DNA of 64,000 bases, from the NCBI GenBank assembly GCA_902800305.1, contig CADCDP010000001.1:1-64000 (forward strand), in the 5' to 3' direction. Below the pieces are notes generated by a model. It made no database searches and had not been told where the DNA came from. It saw only the letters and a list, made by a program, of their open reading frames with translations. A program made the translations under genes and the position numbers. Below, piece by piece: positions 26,058-33,673 of this stretch; position 1 is the stretch's first letter; each line of letters begins with the position of its first letter. This DNA is from an uncultured Bacteroidales bacterium. Lineage in GTDB: Bacteria; Bacteroidota; Bacteroidia; Bacteroidales; Bacteroidaceae.

Positions 26058-27916
26058 ACAATTTCATACGTGTAATACCTTTTGCCAAAATCATCTGTCC
26101 TGTGATGCCTCACCATCCTGTAGCCATAGAGTTTCTCCAGCTGCGTCCGCACTGCCGACTTCTTCACGCCCAATTCCTGATAGACCTTCCCCAAGAGCCT
26201 TTTCCATTCGTCTGATGTCTTTTCGTCTCCACGACGTATTACCTTGTCGAGAGCTATACGGATGCGTGTGTCAGCCTTCTTCACATTCAGTTCCTCCTGC
26301 AAGTTCTTTTCCTTATATCCCAAGGCACGGATGCGTTCGGGACCCAGCGCGTCATAATATACCTTCAGTCGGGGGTCGTTACGTTCCATCTGAGTGGTCA
26401 GATAGTCAATCAAGAAGATGTTGCCTTCCTCACGCTGACGTTCGTTGCAGTAAGCCTCCATCTTCTCAGCAAACGTGGTCTTCAAAACCATGTTCTTCAC
26501 GTGTTCAGCCACCGCCAAGTTACCCCTGTCACACACCGCAAACGTCTGTTCTTTCTGCAGATTCCTCATCACATAAGTTCCGTCGTGGTAGATGCTGTAC
26601 TGCACTCTGGCTTCATACTCATCGCTCAAGATGGAAAGCTCATTGATGCGGAACCGCTGGGAGGATTCATCCCAATACGTGTAGTTCAGACGGTCGCCAG
26701 CAGCCTTCTTTTCCCTCTTGACGAGATTGACCAGATACTCTCTCGTTTCCTTGCTCAAGTCAGGCTGGTTGAACAGCTCCATGGTCTCTACACTCATCCT
26801 GTTCTTTCTCACCACCGCTGAGAGCTTCTCCTCCAGGTCAATGTCCCCGTTCCAGTCGTTATGAATGAAAATCACCGTCTTGCGGAAGAGATTCTCTTTC
26901 AGCCGTTCCCTGCCACAAATCTGTACCAGTTCCGTTCGGATGTCAACAGCCGTGTTTACCTGCTTGCAGTCGGCAAAGACAAACGTACAGGTGTCCTCTC
27001 CGTAGAAATCCATCCCCATGTAGGCAGTGCTAGTACACAGGGTAAACATCTTCCTCTTCTCACCCCTGAGCGGAATCCTCCCAATCCGGAAACCCATGTT
27101 CTTGAGCGCTTCCACATTCTCATCCGTTTCGGCACAGATGATGTCGGTGTCGGCAGGAGTCAATCCACAATGACGAACCACATTCAGAATGCCGTTCACA
27201 CTCGAAAACATACCGTTCATCGTTCGGCTCTTCATCACCCTGTCCCCATCCGTGACTACAGGGTAAGACCCGTTCTGATACATCCTCACTACCCTGCAAA
27301 GTGCATCCATCGGCTTAGGGCAACAGATGTTCTGAATCTCCACCTTCTCCTTATCTTCCCAGTCCAGCTCATAGAAAGGAAGATCCTTCAGATGGGGCAT
27401 CCGCTCGATGAACTCATCCAGACAGGGAGTGGCAGAAAGCCAAGTCTGATGTTCAGCATCACGCACTGAATCAATCAAACTCATCTCCACATAACTCTTG
27501 AACCCTGCATCCGAGAGCAACACGTGGAACTCATCCACATACAGATGATAACCCTCCCACGTATCGCCCAGCAGACATCTCAATCTGCCAGCCGAATCAT
27601 ACGTGCAGATAAACACTTTCCTTCTCCCCTCGTGACCATCCAGGTAAGCCATAATCTCATCATTCGTAATATCTCCATAGACCATCTGTACATCAGGCGT
27701 CTGTTCAGCCTTGTTGCGCAACAAAGTCTTGCGCGGAACCAGCAGTACCACATTCATCTCGTCATCTCTCAGTGCAAATGTCGTTGCCCCGCAACCTGTC
27801 AATCCTTTTGCGTAGATGCCTCTCTCAAACCTGAAATCCGGCATCCTGCGCTTCATCTCTTCATCACCAATATACTGGATTCCGCTTGGAATCCTAATGA
27901 CATTCTTTTTCATCAT
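26054..27916 (-). CDS. Superfamily 2 helicase-like protein with altered P-loop
   Basis: A 620-residue protein. Helicase motifs can be read in order: I at 38-46 (GLTGCGATT), II as DEFH (128-131), III as SATP (161-164) and VI as QICGRERL (about 345). Motif I has Ala where the nucleotide-binding Lys is expected (GKT becomes GAT). C-terminal of the helicase core there is a basic, winged-helix-like region. It is coupled to the primase gene (4-bp overlap). It probably unwinds or remodels replication intermediates of the element; whether it hydrolyses ATP is uncertain. Confidence 0.7.
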   Translation of the reverse strand: MMKKNVIRIPSGIQYIGDEEMKRRMPDFRFERGIYAKGLTGCGATTFALRDDEMNVVLLVPRKTLLRNKAEQTPDVQMVYGDITNDEIMAYLDGHEGRRKVFICTYDSAGRLRCLLGDTWEGYHLYVDEFHVLLSDAGFKSYVEMSLIDSVRDAEHQTWLSATPCLDEFIERMPHLKDLPFYELDWEDKEKVEIQNICCPKPMDALCRVVRMYQNGSYPVVTDGDRVMKSRTMNGMFSSVNGILNVVRHCGLTPADTDIICAETDENVEALKNMGFRIGRIPLRGEKRKMFTLCTSTAYMGMDFYGEDTCTFVFADCKQVNTAVDIRTELVQICGRERLKENLFRKTVIFIHNDWNGDIDLEEKLSAVVRKNRMSVETMELFNQPDLSKETREYLVNLVKREKKAAGDRLNYTYWDESSQRFRINELSILSDEYEARVQYSIYHDGTYVMRNLQKEQTFAVCDRGNLAVAEHVKNMVLKTTFAEKMEAYCNERQREEGNIFLIDYLTTQMERNDPRLKVYYDALGPERIRALGYKEKNLQEELNVKKADTRIRIALDKVIRRGDEKTSDEWKRLLGKVYQELGVKKSAVRTQLEKLYGYRMVRHHRTDDFGKRYYTYEIV

Positions 27917-27932
27917 ATTATACTTAAATTTT

Positions 27933-27948
27933 GGTCAACCATTTGACC
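27933..27948. promoter_or_regulatory. Operator-like inverted repeat before the helicase gene
   Basis: GGTCAA-CCAT-TTGACC, a perfect 6-bp inverted repeat 17 bp upstream of the start codon, in the leader of the helicase-primase transcript. Confidence 0.4.
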
Positions 27949-28005
27949 GTTCAACCCAAAAACATCTCTCAATTCACGATTATCTCTTTCTGTACACAAG
28001 ATACC

Positions 28006-28029
28006 AAAAAAAACGCCCTTCTCTAAGGG
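28006..28029 (-). terminator. Attenuator-like terminator in the helicase leader
   Basis: On the minus strand CCCTT-agag-AAGGG (28029-28016), CG, then eight T (28013-28006). It lies between the promoter at about 28.1 kb and the helicase start, so most transcripts could stop before the gene. The remainder of 27.95-28.45 kb holds the two divergent promoters and no convincing ORF. Confidence 0.55.
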
Positions 28030-28098
28030 GGTCAGGAATAAAATACGTACCTTCGGATTTCTCATTTCCGAAATCCCATTTCCCGGAATCTCACATCA

Positions 28099-28129
28099 CA
28101 AGTATAAACATCTTTCCCCAACTTTCAAA
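28099..28129 (-). promoter_or_regulatory. Promoter of the helicase-primase operon
   Basis: Minus-strand TTTG (28129-28126), 19 bp, TATACTTG (28106-28099). The AAAGATGTTTATACTTGT around the -7 box repeats that of the other module promoter. This gives a leader of roughly 180 bases. Confidence 0.6.
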
Positions 28130-28395
28130 ATGACGGACAGAAAAAATTTCTTGTTCCGAAGAAAAACCACATAAAGTGATGATTTTTAACCTATTTTTCT
28201 ATTCACCTTCCATCGAATCGGATTCTTCGGGCAAACCGAAATCAACTCTCCGAGTCCAAGGTAAAACCCCTGTCAAGTCAGTGAAAACAAATCTGCTGAC
28301 TCTTCCATTCCCCCTTTTCAGCCCCATTTCCTTAACATTTCACCCCTCTCAACCCCTTTTTTTAACAAATCATGGCTTATTAAAGGAAAAAGCAG

Positions 28396-28403
28396 TATCT
28401 TTG
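28396..28403 (+). promoter_or_regulatory. -7 element of the 309-residue hypothetical gene
   Basis: TATCTTTG, 50 bp before the start codon; no clear TTTG partner at -33. Confidence 0.45.
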
Positions 28404-28452
28404 TGGACTGGAAAACAAATAAGGAGAAGTATTAACCTTTATTAGAAAGACG

Positions 28453-29382
28453 ATGGAAATACCGAAATTGCGACCAGCAGCAGAAGAGGGATACAATGAC
28501 CCCCTCTTGAACTATGTGTGGGGAGTGTCAAATGAGTTTTGGCCAGCGTTCGACGGAAAAGACTTTTCTGACTCCCTCAACCCTGGCGTGTTTGTCGAGA
28601 GAATGGAAAAAGGAGAAATCGAGTGCAGGGACGAGTGGTGGCAATCCTATCTGCAAGACGAGGAACTGCAGCAGTCGCTCAACCTCTTCGGCATCGACAC
28701 CGATGAGAAAAAAGCAGCCTTCTTCTATCTGTGCCTCATGGTGAAAGATTATGCCGTCAGCAGAACAGCAGATGCAATGAAAAAGGACAATACCCCTCGT
28801 GAGAACATCAGGCAGCTGATAGAGGCACTTGAAAAAATGAACCCCGAAAGAGTATATCCAGACTCAGACTTGCATTGGACATTTGAAAACGTGGGAACGC
28901 TGACTTATAAATATAAGAAATGTGAGAAAGAGGAAAAGACAAGAGCCAGCAGTTTCATCATCGATGATGGCGACACACTCAACTTCATCCGAATAGCACT
29001 CACTAATTATCTTAAAATCAACCCGATGAACAACCACAGCCAGCTCGATTGTGTGCATATCGGAAGTTTTGACAGAATCGAACATATTAAACTGGGGCAA
29101 AAACATCTCCTCTTCCTCTTCCACCAATACATCTACTGGTGGTTGAAGCAGCAAAAGAAAGTGCCTGGAGTGTATGCCAATGCCGACCGATGGCTGATGG
29201 TGTCGAAAATGGTCTATCATGTAGGCATATCAAGCGACAAGCGTTTCCTGGGAGAAAAGGAAGAAAAAAAATTGGGAAAAGGCAACGAATTCATCTATCC
29301 CATCAAGGCAAAACATCTGAAAGGTATCATCAGCAAAGTGAAAGAAGAAGACATCAAGACACTCAGCAATATATATTGGTGA
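28453..29382 (+). CDS. Hypothetical protein, 309 residues
   Basis: A soluble, mostly helical protein with no signal peptide. Notable segments are NPGVFVERMEKGEIECRDEWWQ near the N-terminus and the aromatic run HLLFLFHQYIYWWLKQQ at about residue 217. I do not recognise the family. It diverges from the helicase-primase operon, which suggests a place in the same accessory module. Codon use is compatible with a genuine gene, and a terminator follows about 75 bp downstream. Confidence 0.7.
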   Translation: MEIPKLRPAAEEGYNDPLLNYVWGVSNEFWPAFDGKDFSDSLNPGVFVERMEKGEIECRDEWWQSYLQDEELQQSLNLFGIDTDEKKAAFFYLCLMVKDYAVSRTADAMKKDNTPRENIRQLIEALEKMNPERVYPDSDLHWTFENVGTLTYKYKKCEKEEKTRASSFIIDDGDTLNFIRIALTNYLKINPMNNHSQLDCVHIGSFDRIEHIKLGQKHLLFLFHQYIYWWLKQQKKVPGVYANADRWLMVSKMVYHVGISSDKRFLGEKEEKKLGKGNEFIYPIKAKHLKGIISKVKEEDIKTLSNIYW

Positions 29383-29456
29383 TGTTGACGGCAGAAAGCA
29401 CCGCTCGTTCTCAAAAAGGCTATAAAATAAGTATTATTAAACCTAATAGACCAAAA

Positions 29457-29495
29457 GTAGGTCGGTTATCTTCGGATGCCGGCCTACCTTTTTTT
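29457..29495 (+). terminator. Intrinsic terminator
   Basis: GTAGGTCGG (29457-29465) pairs with CCGGCCTAC (29479-29487) with one G-T pair, followed by seven T. Confidence 0.85.
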
Positions 29496-29568
29496 GTAGG
29501 TCGTTTTCATGCCTTATTTAAACTACTTAACGTATTGAGTATCAAATGATTAAATTCTTTATTAAAAA

Positions 29569-29600
29569 TTTGCAGGAATGAAAAATACTCTCTACCTTTG
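29569..29600 (+). promoter_or_regulatory. Promoter of the 93-residue gene
   Basis: TTTG (29569-29572), 20 bp, TACCTTTG (29593-29600): a textbook Bacteroidota promoter. Confidence 0.75.
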
Positions 29601-29604
29601 CACC

Positions 29605-29772
29605 CGAAAACAACAAGATGGTTCGGCTGACGAGCCGAATAAACCATCAGGCTTGGATGCGCAACAAGCGGTTTTCCCCAGCTTTAGGATTTGAGCAAAT
29701 TTATATTAATTAAGGGTCTCGCCACTCCCCTCAAAAAGAGAAAAACAAATCCCATGGCAAAGGGTGAAATGA
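29605..29772 (+). other. Structured 5' leader, about 165 bases
   Basis: The RNA from the promoter at 29.6 kb can fold GATGG (29617) with CCATC (29644) around TTCGGCT-gacg-AGCCGAA (29622-29639). No ORF uses this part convincingly. The length and the stacked hairpin suggest regulation of the following small gene. Confidence 0.45.
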
Positions 29773-30054
29773 ATGAAGAGGATTATTTGCTTCACAAAGG
29801 ACCTCAGAGAGGAGGTCGCAAAGGTCGCAAATGCAGACCAAACAGTTTATGCAGAGATGACCTTCGGGTCATTCACAGCTCTGCAGGCCATCGTGAAGAA
29901 ACTTTACGATGAGGCAGCATCCAAAAAAGAGGATGCCGTGGCAACCTTCCAGTTCTACACAGAGCTGATGAAGGCAGTGAAAACCTACTACTCTGTTGAG
30001 CCTGATGTGGAGCAGATGGCAGAGGATGCAGCTCTCTCTGAAGTGGAGCTGTAA
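29773..30054 (+). CDS. Small hypothetical protein, 93 residues
   Basis: Helical, and acidic in its second half (VEPDVEQMAEDAALSEVEL). No signal or membrane segment. Start chosen at the ATG preceded by AAAGGGTGAAATGA. An overlapping frame starting at 29755 gives a low-complexity basic peptide and is less likely. Strong promoter and a long structured leader argue that it is expressed. Family unknown. Confidence 0.6.
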   Translation: MKRIICFTKDLREEVAKVANADQTVYAEMTFGSFTALQAIVKKLYDEAASKKEDAVATFQFYTELMKAVKTYYSVEPDVEQMAEDAALSEVEL

Positions 30055-30173
30055 AGTAAGTAACCCAAAAGATTCATAAGTTAGTTATGAAAACAAGACC
30101 TCCCCCACTGGTGACAACTATCTAAGTCACCTACCAGCCCGAAAAGGCTTAATAAACTATAATCAACGCCTCC

Positions 30174-30190
30174 GAGCCTTTGTAAGGCTC
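30174..30190 (+). other. Stem-loop between two small module genes
   Basis: GAGCCTT-tgt-AAGGCTC, a perfect 7-bp stem. It is followed by A-rich rather than T-rich sequence, so it looks like a leader or processing structure, not a terminator. The rest of 30055-30278 has no ORF. Confidence 0.4.
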
Positions 30191-30278
30191 AAAACAAAAA
30201 GAAATTAGCTAAGCAAGACCCGGAAGCACATTTATTTAATTAAAACCTCACGATGTATAGGCCAATCGTTATAATATT

Positions 30279-30749
30279 ATGTGTACATCACATACAATGT
30301 GTTCATCACATACAAGAACTAACAAGCCGTTTGAAACGGCAGCATCCACATTTCGTTCAGATGTGGCTGTGGAGAAGAAATTAAATGTAGTTGATAACCA
30401 GCAGATGATGTATCAGCATTGTCTCAAACGAGCCATCGCAAAAACGGCTCTTAAGGAGGACAACAAGTACCGCGAAGCAGACTTCCTCAAAGATGCTGCG
30501 ACAAGAGTAAATCTCCTCTTGAATGCACACCACTTCATAGAGTGGTGCAAAGAGAACAATCAAGATTCCTTTGCTGTAGCCACCCATGTGGTCATGCAGG
30601 GAATCACCGTCCTGAGAAAAACCCTCTGTGATGACCTCATTACTGGGGGTGAAATAACCCTCACTTCCAGCAAGGACTGGAACATCCCCATCTTCACCCG
30701 TGAAGAACTGGGCATACCACAGGACACATCACCCGTTGGTGAAGCCTGA
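30279..30749 (+). CDS. Hypothetical protein, 156 residues
   Basis: The start region contains a direct repeat (GTGTACATCACATACA then GTGTTCATCACATACA), which makes the first 12 codons suspicious; the internal start MMYQHCLKRA (30399 on) is a plausible alternative. The core is helical (YREADFLKDAATRVNLLLNA) and ends with a Thr/Pro-rich tail. Cytoplasmic, family not recognised. It is the last gene of the accessory stretch and is followed by a terminator. Confidence 0.55.
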   Translation: MCTSHTMCSSHTRTNKPFETAASTFRSDVAVEKKLNVVDNQQMMYQHCLKRAIAKTALKEDNKYREADFLKDAATRVNLLLNAHHFIEWCKENNQDSFAVATHVVMQGITVLRKTLCDDLITGGEITLTSSKDWNIPIFTREELGIPQDTSPVGEA

Positions 30750-30774
30750 ACTGACATTTTCACTTAAACAAACA

Positions 30775-30816
30775 GAGAGGAGTCTGCCCGCAAGGACAAT
30801 CCCCTCTCCGTTTTTT
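30775..30816 (+). terminator. Intrinsic terminator
   Basis: GAGAGG (30775-30780) pairs with CCTCTC (30803-30808), an inner AGTC/GAC pairing is possible, and TTTTTT follows. Confidence 0.75.
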
Positions 30817-30826
30817 GTATGTATGT

Positions 30827-31057
30827 TTAACTTCCTTCTCCAGTATACCACCACTCCTTAAGATTTGCTCCTGTTCCTACTGCTATCGTTAAACCTTCTG
30901 GAATGTTCTATGCGCCTAAGGTATTATAAACAGTATCCGCTCCTGTTGTTAAGTCAGAATAAGGTCCATATAAAGCATTTACTTCTGGTTTAATAACAGC
31001 AATTCCATTTTCTATTTCTCTATGAAGTATTCCCTCTTTAAATCGTATTCCTGCCAT
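30827..31057 (-). pseudogene. Small protein gene interrupted by an in-frame TAG
   Basis: From the ATG at 31057 the frame reads MAGIRFKEGILHREIENG... to NTLGA, meets TAG (30910-30908), and continues in frame with NIPEGLTIAVGTGANLKEWW to a TAA at 30827. Both halves read as one coherent ~76-residue protein, so a single point mutation seems to have broken it. The start overlaps the upstream stop (TAATG), indicating a former operon with the dockerin-type gene. The YGPYSDLTTGAD and KEWWYTGEGS parts recall repeat modules in phage-tail-like and surface proteins of this phylum; that resemblance is from memory. Confidence 0.65.
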
Positions 31058-31926
31058 TATTTAGACACTATAATTGTAAATATATTAGCAACTTCTGCAT
31101 TTGCTGCAGAATCCCAATAACAAATCTTATATTGCCCATCGGAACAATTAATAGTTTGTAAAGAATTTTTCCATTCATCTCTATCGTCATCTACAAATGA
31201 AACTATTCTCCAATTTATAGGAATGGCAACCCATGTACAATAAGTTGCTGGATGAAAATTACTTATAGTGTAACTACTAACGACTTCTTGAGACCCAGAT
31301 TTATTATTGATGTAGTCAAAGTTAGCAGGAATAAGTGTATGAGAGGCTCCTCCATAATCATTAGTTCCGCCCCAATAAATAGTAGTTGTTTCTATTTGTG
31401 GAGTCGTTCCATCATCTTTTGTTGTAAACGACGCAATTGTACCCCAATACAATTCATCATCCACATTAAGGTATGGCTGGTAATAATAAGTTGTATTTTG
31501 TTCAAGTTCTTTAAGAGTAGTTTGAATATAGTTGATTGAATTGGATCTAATAGCGCCTGCACTCTTATAAGTTACAGAACCAGAAAGAGATGGTGATTTA
31601 CCATAAACAAATCCATAGGAGAAATTTTTGGAGAACAGCTTCCTGTAACAATTTATTTTAGCCAAGATGGTAGCAGTGTTTACATCTGTATAACAATATT
31701 CATCCACAGGTTCTAACTGAACAAAACAAGCATTACCCGTGGGTGTTATACTACTGGCTGTTTCTTTACCTAAAATGATATTCACCAAAGTGGTTACATC
31801 GCTAATATCAATCACACCATCACCATTCGCATCACCTCTCAAATAAGTTTCCGTCTGTGCATTTACACATACGCTTGATAGCAGTACGTTCAGCACCATC
31901 ATCAGTTTAAGAATTGTTCTTTTCAT
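31057..31926 (-). CDS. Secreted protein with dockerin-type repeat and FnIII-like domain
   Basis: A 289-residue exported protein (signal ending VNAQ). Right after the signal comes a calcium-binding dockerin-type repeat, GDANGDGVIDISDVTTLVNI, single rather than paired. It is followed by a fibronectin type III-like domain (YGFVYGKSPSLSG ... TTYYYQPYLNVDDELYWG) and a C-terminal beta domain. In Prevotella-like genomes such proteins are usually surface or carbohydrate-related. No catalytic motif is seen. Confidence 0.7.
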   Translation of the reverse strand: MKRTILKLMMVLNVLLSSVCVNAQTETYLRGDANGDGVIDISDVTTLVNIILGKETASSITPTGNACFVQLEPVDEYCYTDVNTATILAKINCYRKLFSKNFSYGFVYGKSPSLSGSVTYKSAGAIRSNSINYIQTTLKELEQNTTYYYQPYLNVDDELYWGTIASFTTKDDGTTPQIETTTIYWGGTNDYGGASHTLIPANFDYINNKSGSQEVVSSYTISNFHPATYCTWVAIPINWRIVSFVDDDRDEWKNSLQTINCSDGQYKICYWDSAANAEVANIFTIIVSK

Positions 31927-32098
31927 GGTTGAAATATTTTTGAGTTAATAATTGATTGTTTCTGAATAAAAACGTGGACAAATTCGTTCTATTTGATTCC
32001 GAGGTCTTCGACTACCTATCACTCAAATACAGGAATAAAGGCCACGCCAATTGGCATGATATCTGACTATAGGCAGTTTGGTTTTGAGTTTACGTTTG

Positions 32099-32106
32099 CA
32101 AATATA
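32099..32106 (-). promoter_or_regulatory. -7 element upstream of the dockerin-type gene
   Basis: TATATTTGC on the minus strand, about 170 bp before the start. A palindrome GCCAATTGGC (32047-32056) lies in the leader. Nothing else gene-like was seen between 31927 and 32346. Confidence 0.4.
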
Positions 32107-32209
32107 CGACTTTCTCCATGTTAAATCAAAATTTTTGTTCTAAAAAGAAGGGTAGGTTCTGTGTCGTCACCCCATAATTCATCCCTACCCCCACTTTTTC
32201 CTTTCATTA

Positions 32210-32242
32210 TTGTGATTATTACGTTCATAATAATTATATTTG
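32210..32242 (+). promoter_or_regulatory. Promoter of the DUF4861 gene
   Basis: TTG (32210-32212), 22 bp, TATATTTG (32235-32242). Confidence 0.5.
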
Positions 32243-32346
32243 CAATGAAAATTGCGATGAAGCGAGAACAAAAGAAAACTCGTCTTCATTTTGTAGAGCG
32301 TGAGCAATTTATGTAAAATAGTTGGAGACAGAAAAAACTGACCGAT

Positions 32347-33582
32347 ATGAAAAAGACCTGTTTATTGATTATTTCCTTGGTGTTGGCTACCTCGATGTAC
32401 GCAGCCGACCGTGTGACTCTCACTGTATCTAATTCCATCTCATCCGCTCGACTGGAAATGGTGGAGGCGGACTTGAAACCGATTCAGCAAAAGCTGGGTG
32501 AGGAGAAGAATATCATCGTGACGGACGCTGATGGGAAGGAGATTCCTTCGCAGCTGACTTGGGACGGGAAGCTCATCTTCCAAGCAGGAGTGGGCAGTAA
32601 GGGAAAATCTGTTTATTACGTTCAAGCAGGCACTCCAAAGCAGTATGAGGTACGTGCCAAAGGTCGTTTGTTTGTAGAGAGACAGGATGAGTTTGGATGG
32701 GAAAACGATTGTGTAGCTTATCGTGTCTATGGACATGGAGGAGCTGTGGGTTACGACCTCTTTAACAAGAGCACATCTAAACTAATGCTTGACTATTGGT
32801 ATGCTTCTGAACAGAATCAGGAAATGCGTTCAGTAAGCAAGCAGCTTCACGACCGAGGTTATCACGACTTGGCTGACCAAGTGTATAACGCTTTCTGCTA
32901 CCACATCGACCATGGGAGGGGGATGGATTGCTATACGGTAGGTCCTACCCTTGGAGGTGGAGCTAATGCTTTGCTGAATGATGATGGCAGTCTCTTCATG
33001 CCCCAATGCTATAAAACTTTTGAGATTCTCGACCAAGGACCTCTTCGTTTTACTGTTCGTTTCACATATCCAGAGCAAGAGTTTAATGGAGAGAAAGTGA
33101 CGGAACAGCGTCTTATTAGCCTTGATGCTGGTAGCCATTTCAATCGGGTAAATGTTTCTTATCAAGGATTGACCAAACCCACCCAGATGGCAGCAGGAAC
33201 GGTTGTTCACAAGAGCAATCCTACGGCATACGTGCTCTCTTCCGAAAATGGTTATATAGGTTACGAAGACTTGGGAGATGCCTCTGTTTATAACGCTAAA
33301 TACAGGGATGAATTAGCTAAGCAGATGGGGCATATCTACATCGGCTTACTTTTCCCTCAAAAGACCCTCAAAACATCTTATTCAGCTCGTGAGAATGGTA
33401 TTGCTACAGGTCATGTCCTTGCCACTTCTACCTATCAACCAAAAGCTACCTTCACTTACTATTTTGGCTCTGGATGGGATAAGAACCCCAACACTTCCTT
33501 CCATTCTCTGACCGACTGGGAAGCTTTCCTACATCAGAAAGCATCAGAGGTGCGCACTCCATTGAAAGTGAGTGTCAAATGA
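32347..33582 (+). CDS. DUF4861 family secreted protein
   Basis: A 411-residue protein with signal peptide (MKKTCLLIISLVLATSMYAA). The sequence has the pattern of DUF4861: N-terminal beta domain, ENDCVAYRVYGHGGAVGYDLF, then YHIDHGRGMDCYTVGPTLGGG and a C-terminal beta-sandwich (FTYYFGSGWDK). Proteins of this family are found among polysaccharide-use genes in Bacteroidota and are probably carbohydrate-active, though I know of no assigned activity. The conserved His/Asp/Glu cluster in the middle would fit an active site. It is a single gene with its own promoter. Confidence 0.8.
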   Translation: MKKTCLLIISLVLATSMYAADRVTLTVSNSISSARLEMVEADLKPIQQKLGEEKNIIVTDADGKEIPSQLTWDGKLIFQAGVGSKGKSVYYVQAGTPKQYEVRAKGRLFVERQDEFGWENDCVAYRVYGHGGAVGYDLFNKSTSKLMLDYWYASEQNQEMRSVSKQLHDRGYHDLADQVYNAFCYHIDHGRGMDCYTVGPTLGGGANALLNDDGSLFMPQCYKTFEILDQGPLRFTVRFTYPEQEFNGEKVTEQRLISLDAGSHFNRVNVSYQGLTKPTQMAAGTVVHKSNPTAYVLSSENGYIGYEDLGDASVYNAKYRDELAKQMGHIYIGLLFPQKTLKTSYSARENGIATGHVLATSTYQPKATFTYYFGSGWDKNPNTSFHSLTDWEAFLHQKASEVRTPLKVSVK

Positions 33583-33598
33583 ATAAAATTCATTCTCT

Positions 33599-33632
33599 TT
33601 TGGTTACTTTTCACTTTATTTCCGTAACTTTG
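33599..33632 (+). promoter_or_regulatory. Promoter of ychF
   Basis: TTTG (33599-33602), 22 bp, TAACTTTG (33625-33632), 42 bp before the start. Confidence 0.65.
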
Positions 33633-33673
33633 CACTGATTTTTAATAGCGTATAATCAGAAAAAGAAGTAAAT

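Noticed and set aside
28176..28445. 89-residue ORF before the 309-residue gene
   Set aside because: Pro/Ser/Phe-rich noise; the region contains a promoter -7 box and is AT-rich intergenic DNA.
29691..29912. 73-residue ORF overlapping the 93-residue gene
   Set aside because: Low-complexity basic peptide; the other frame has better composition and start context.
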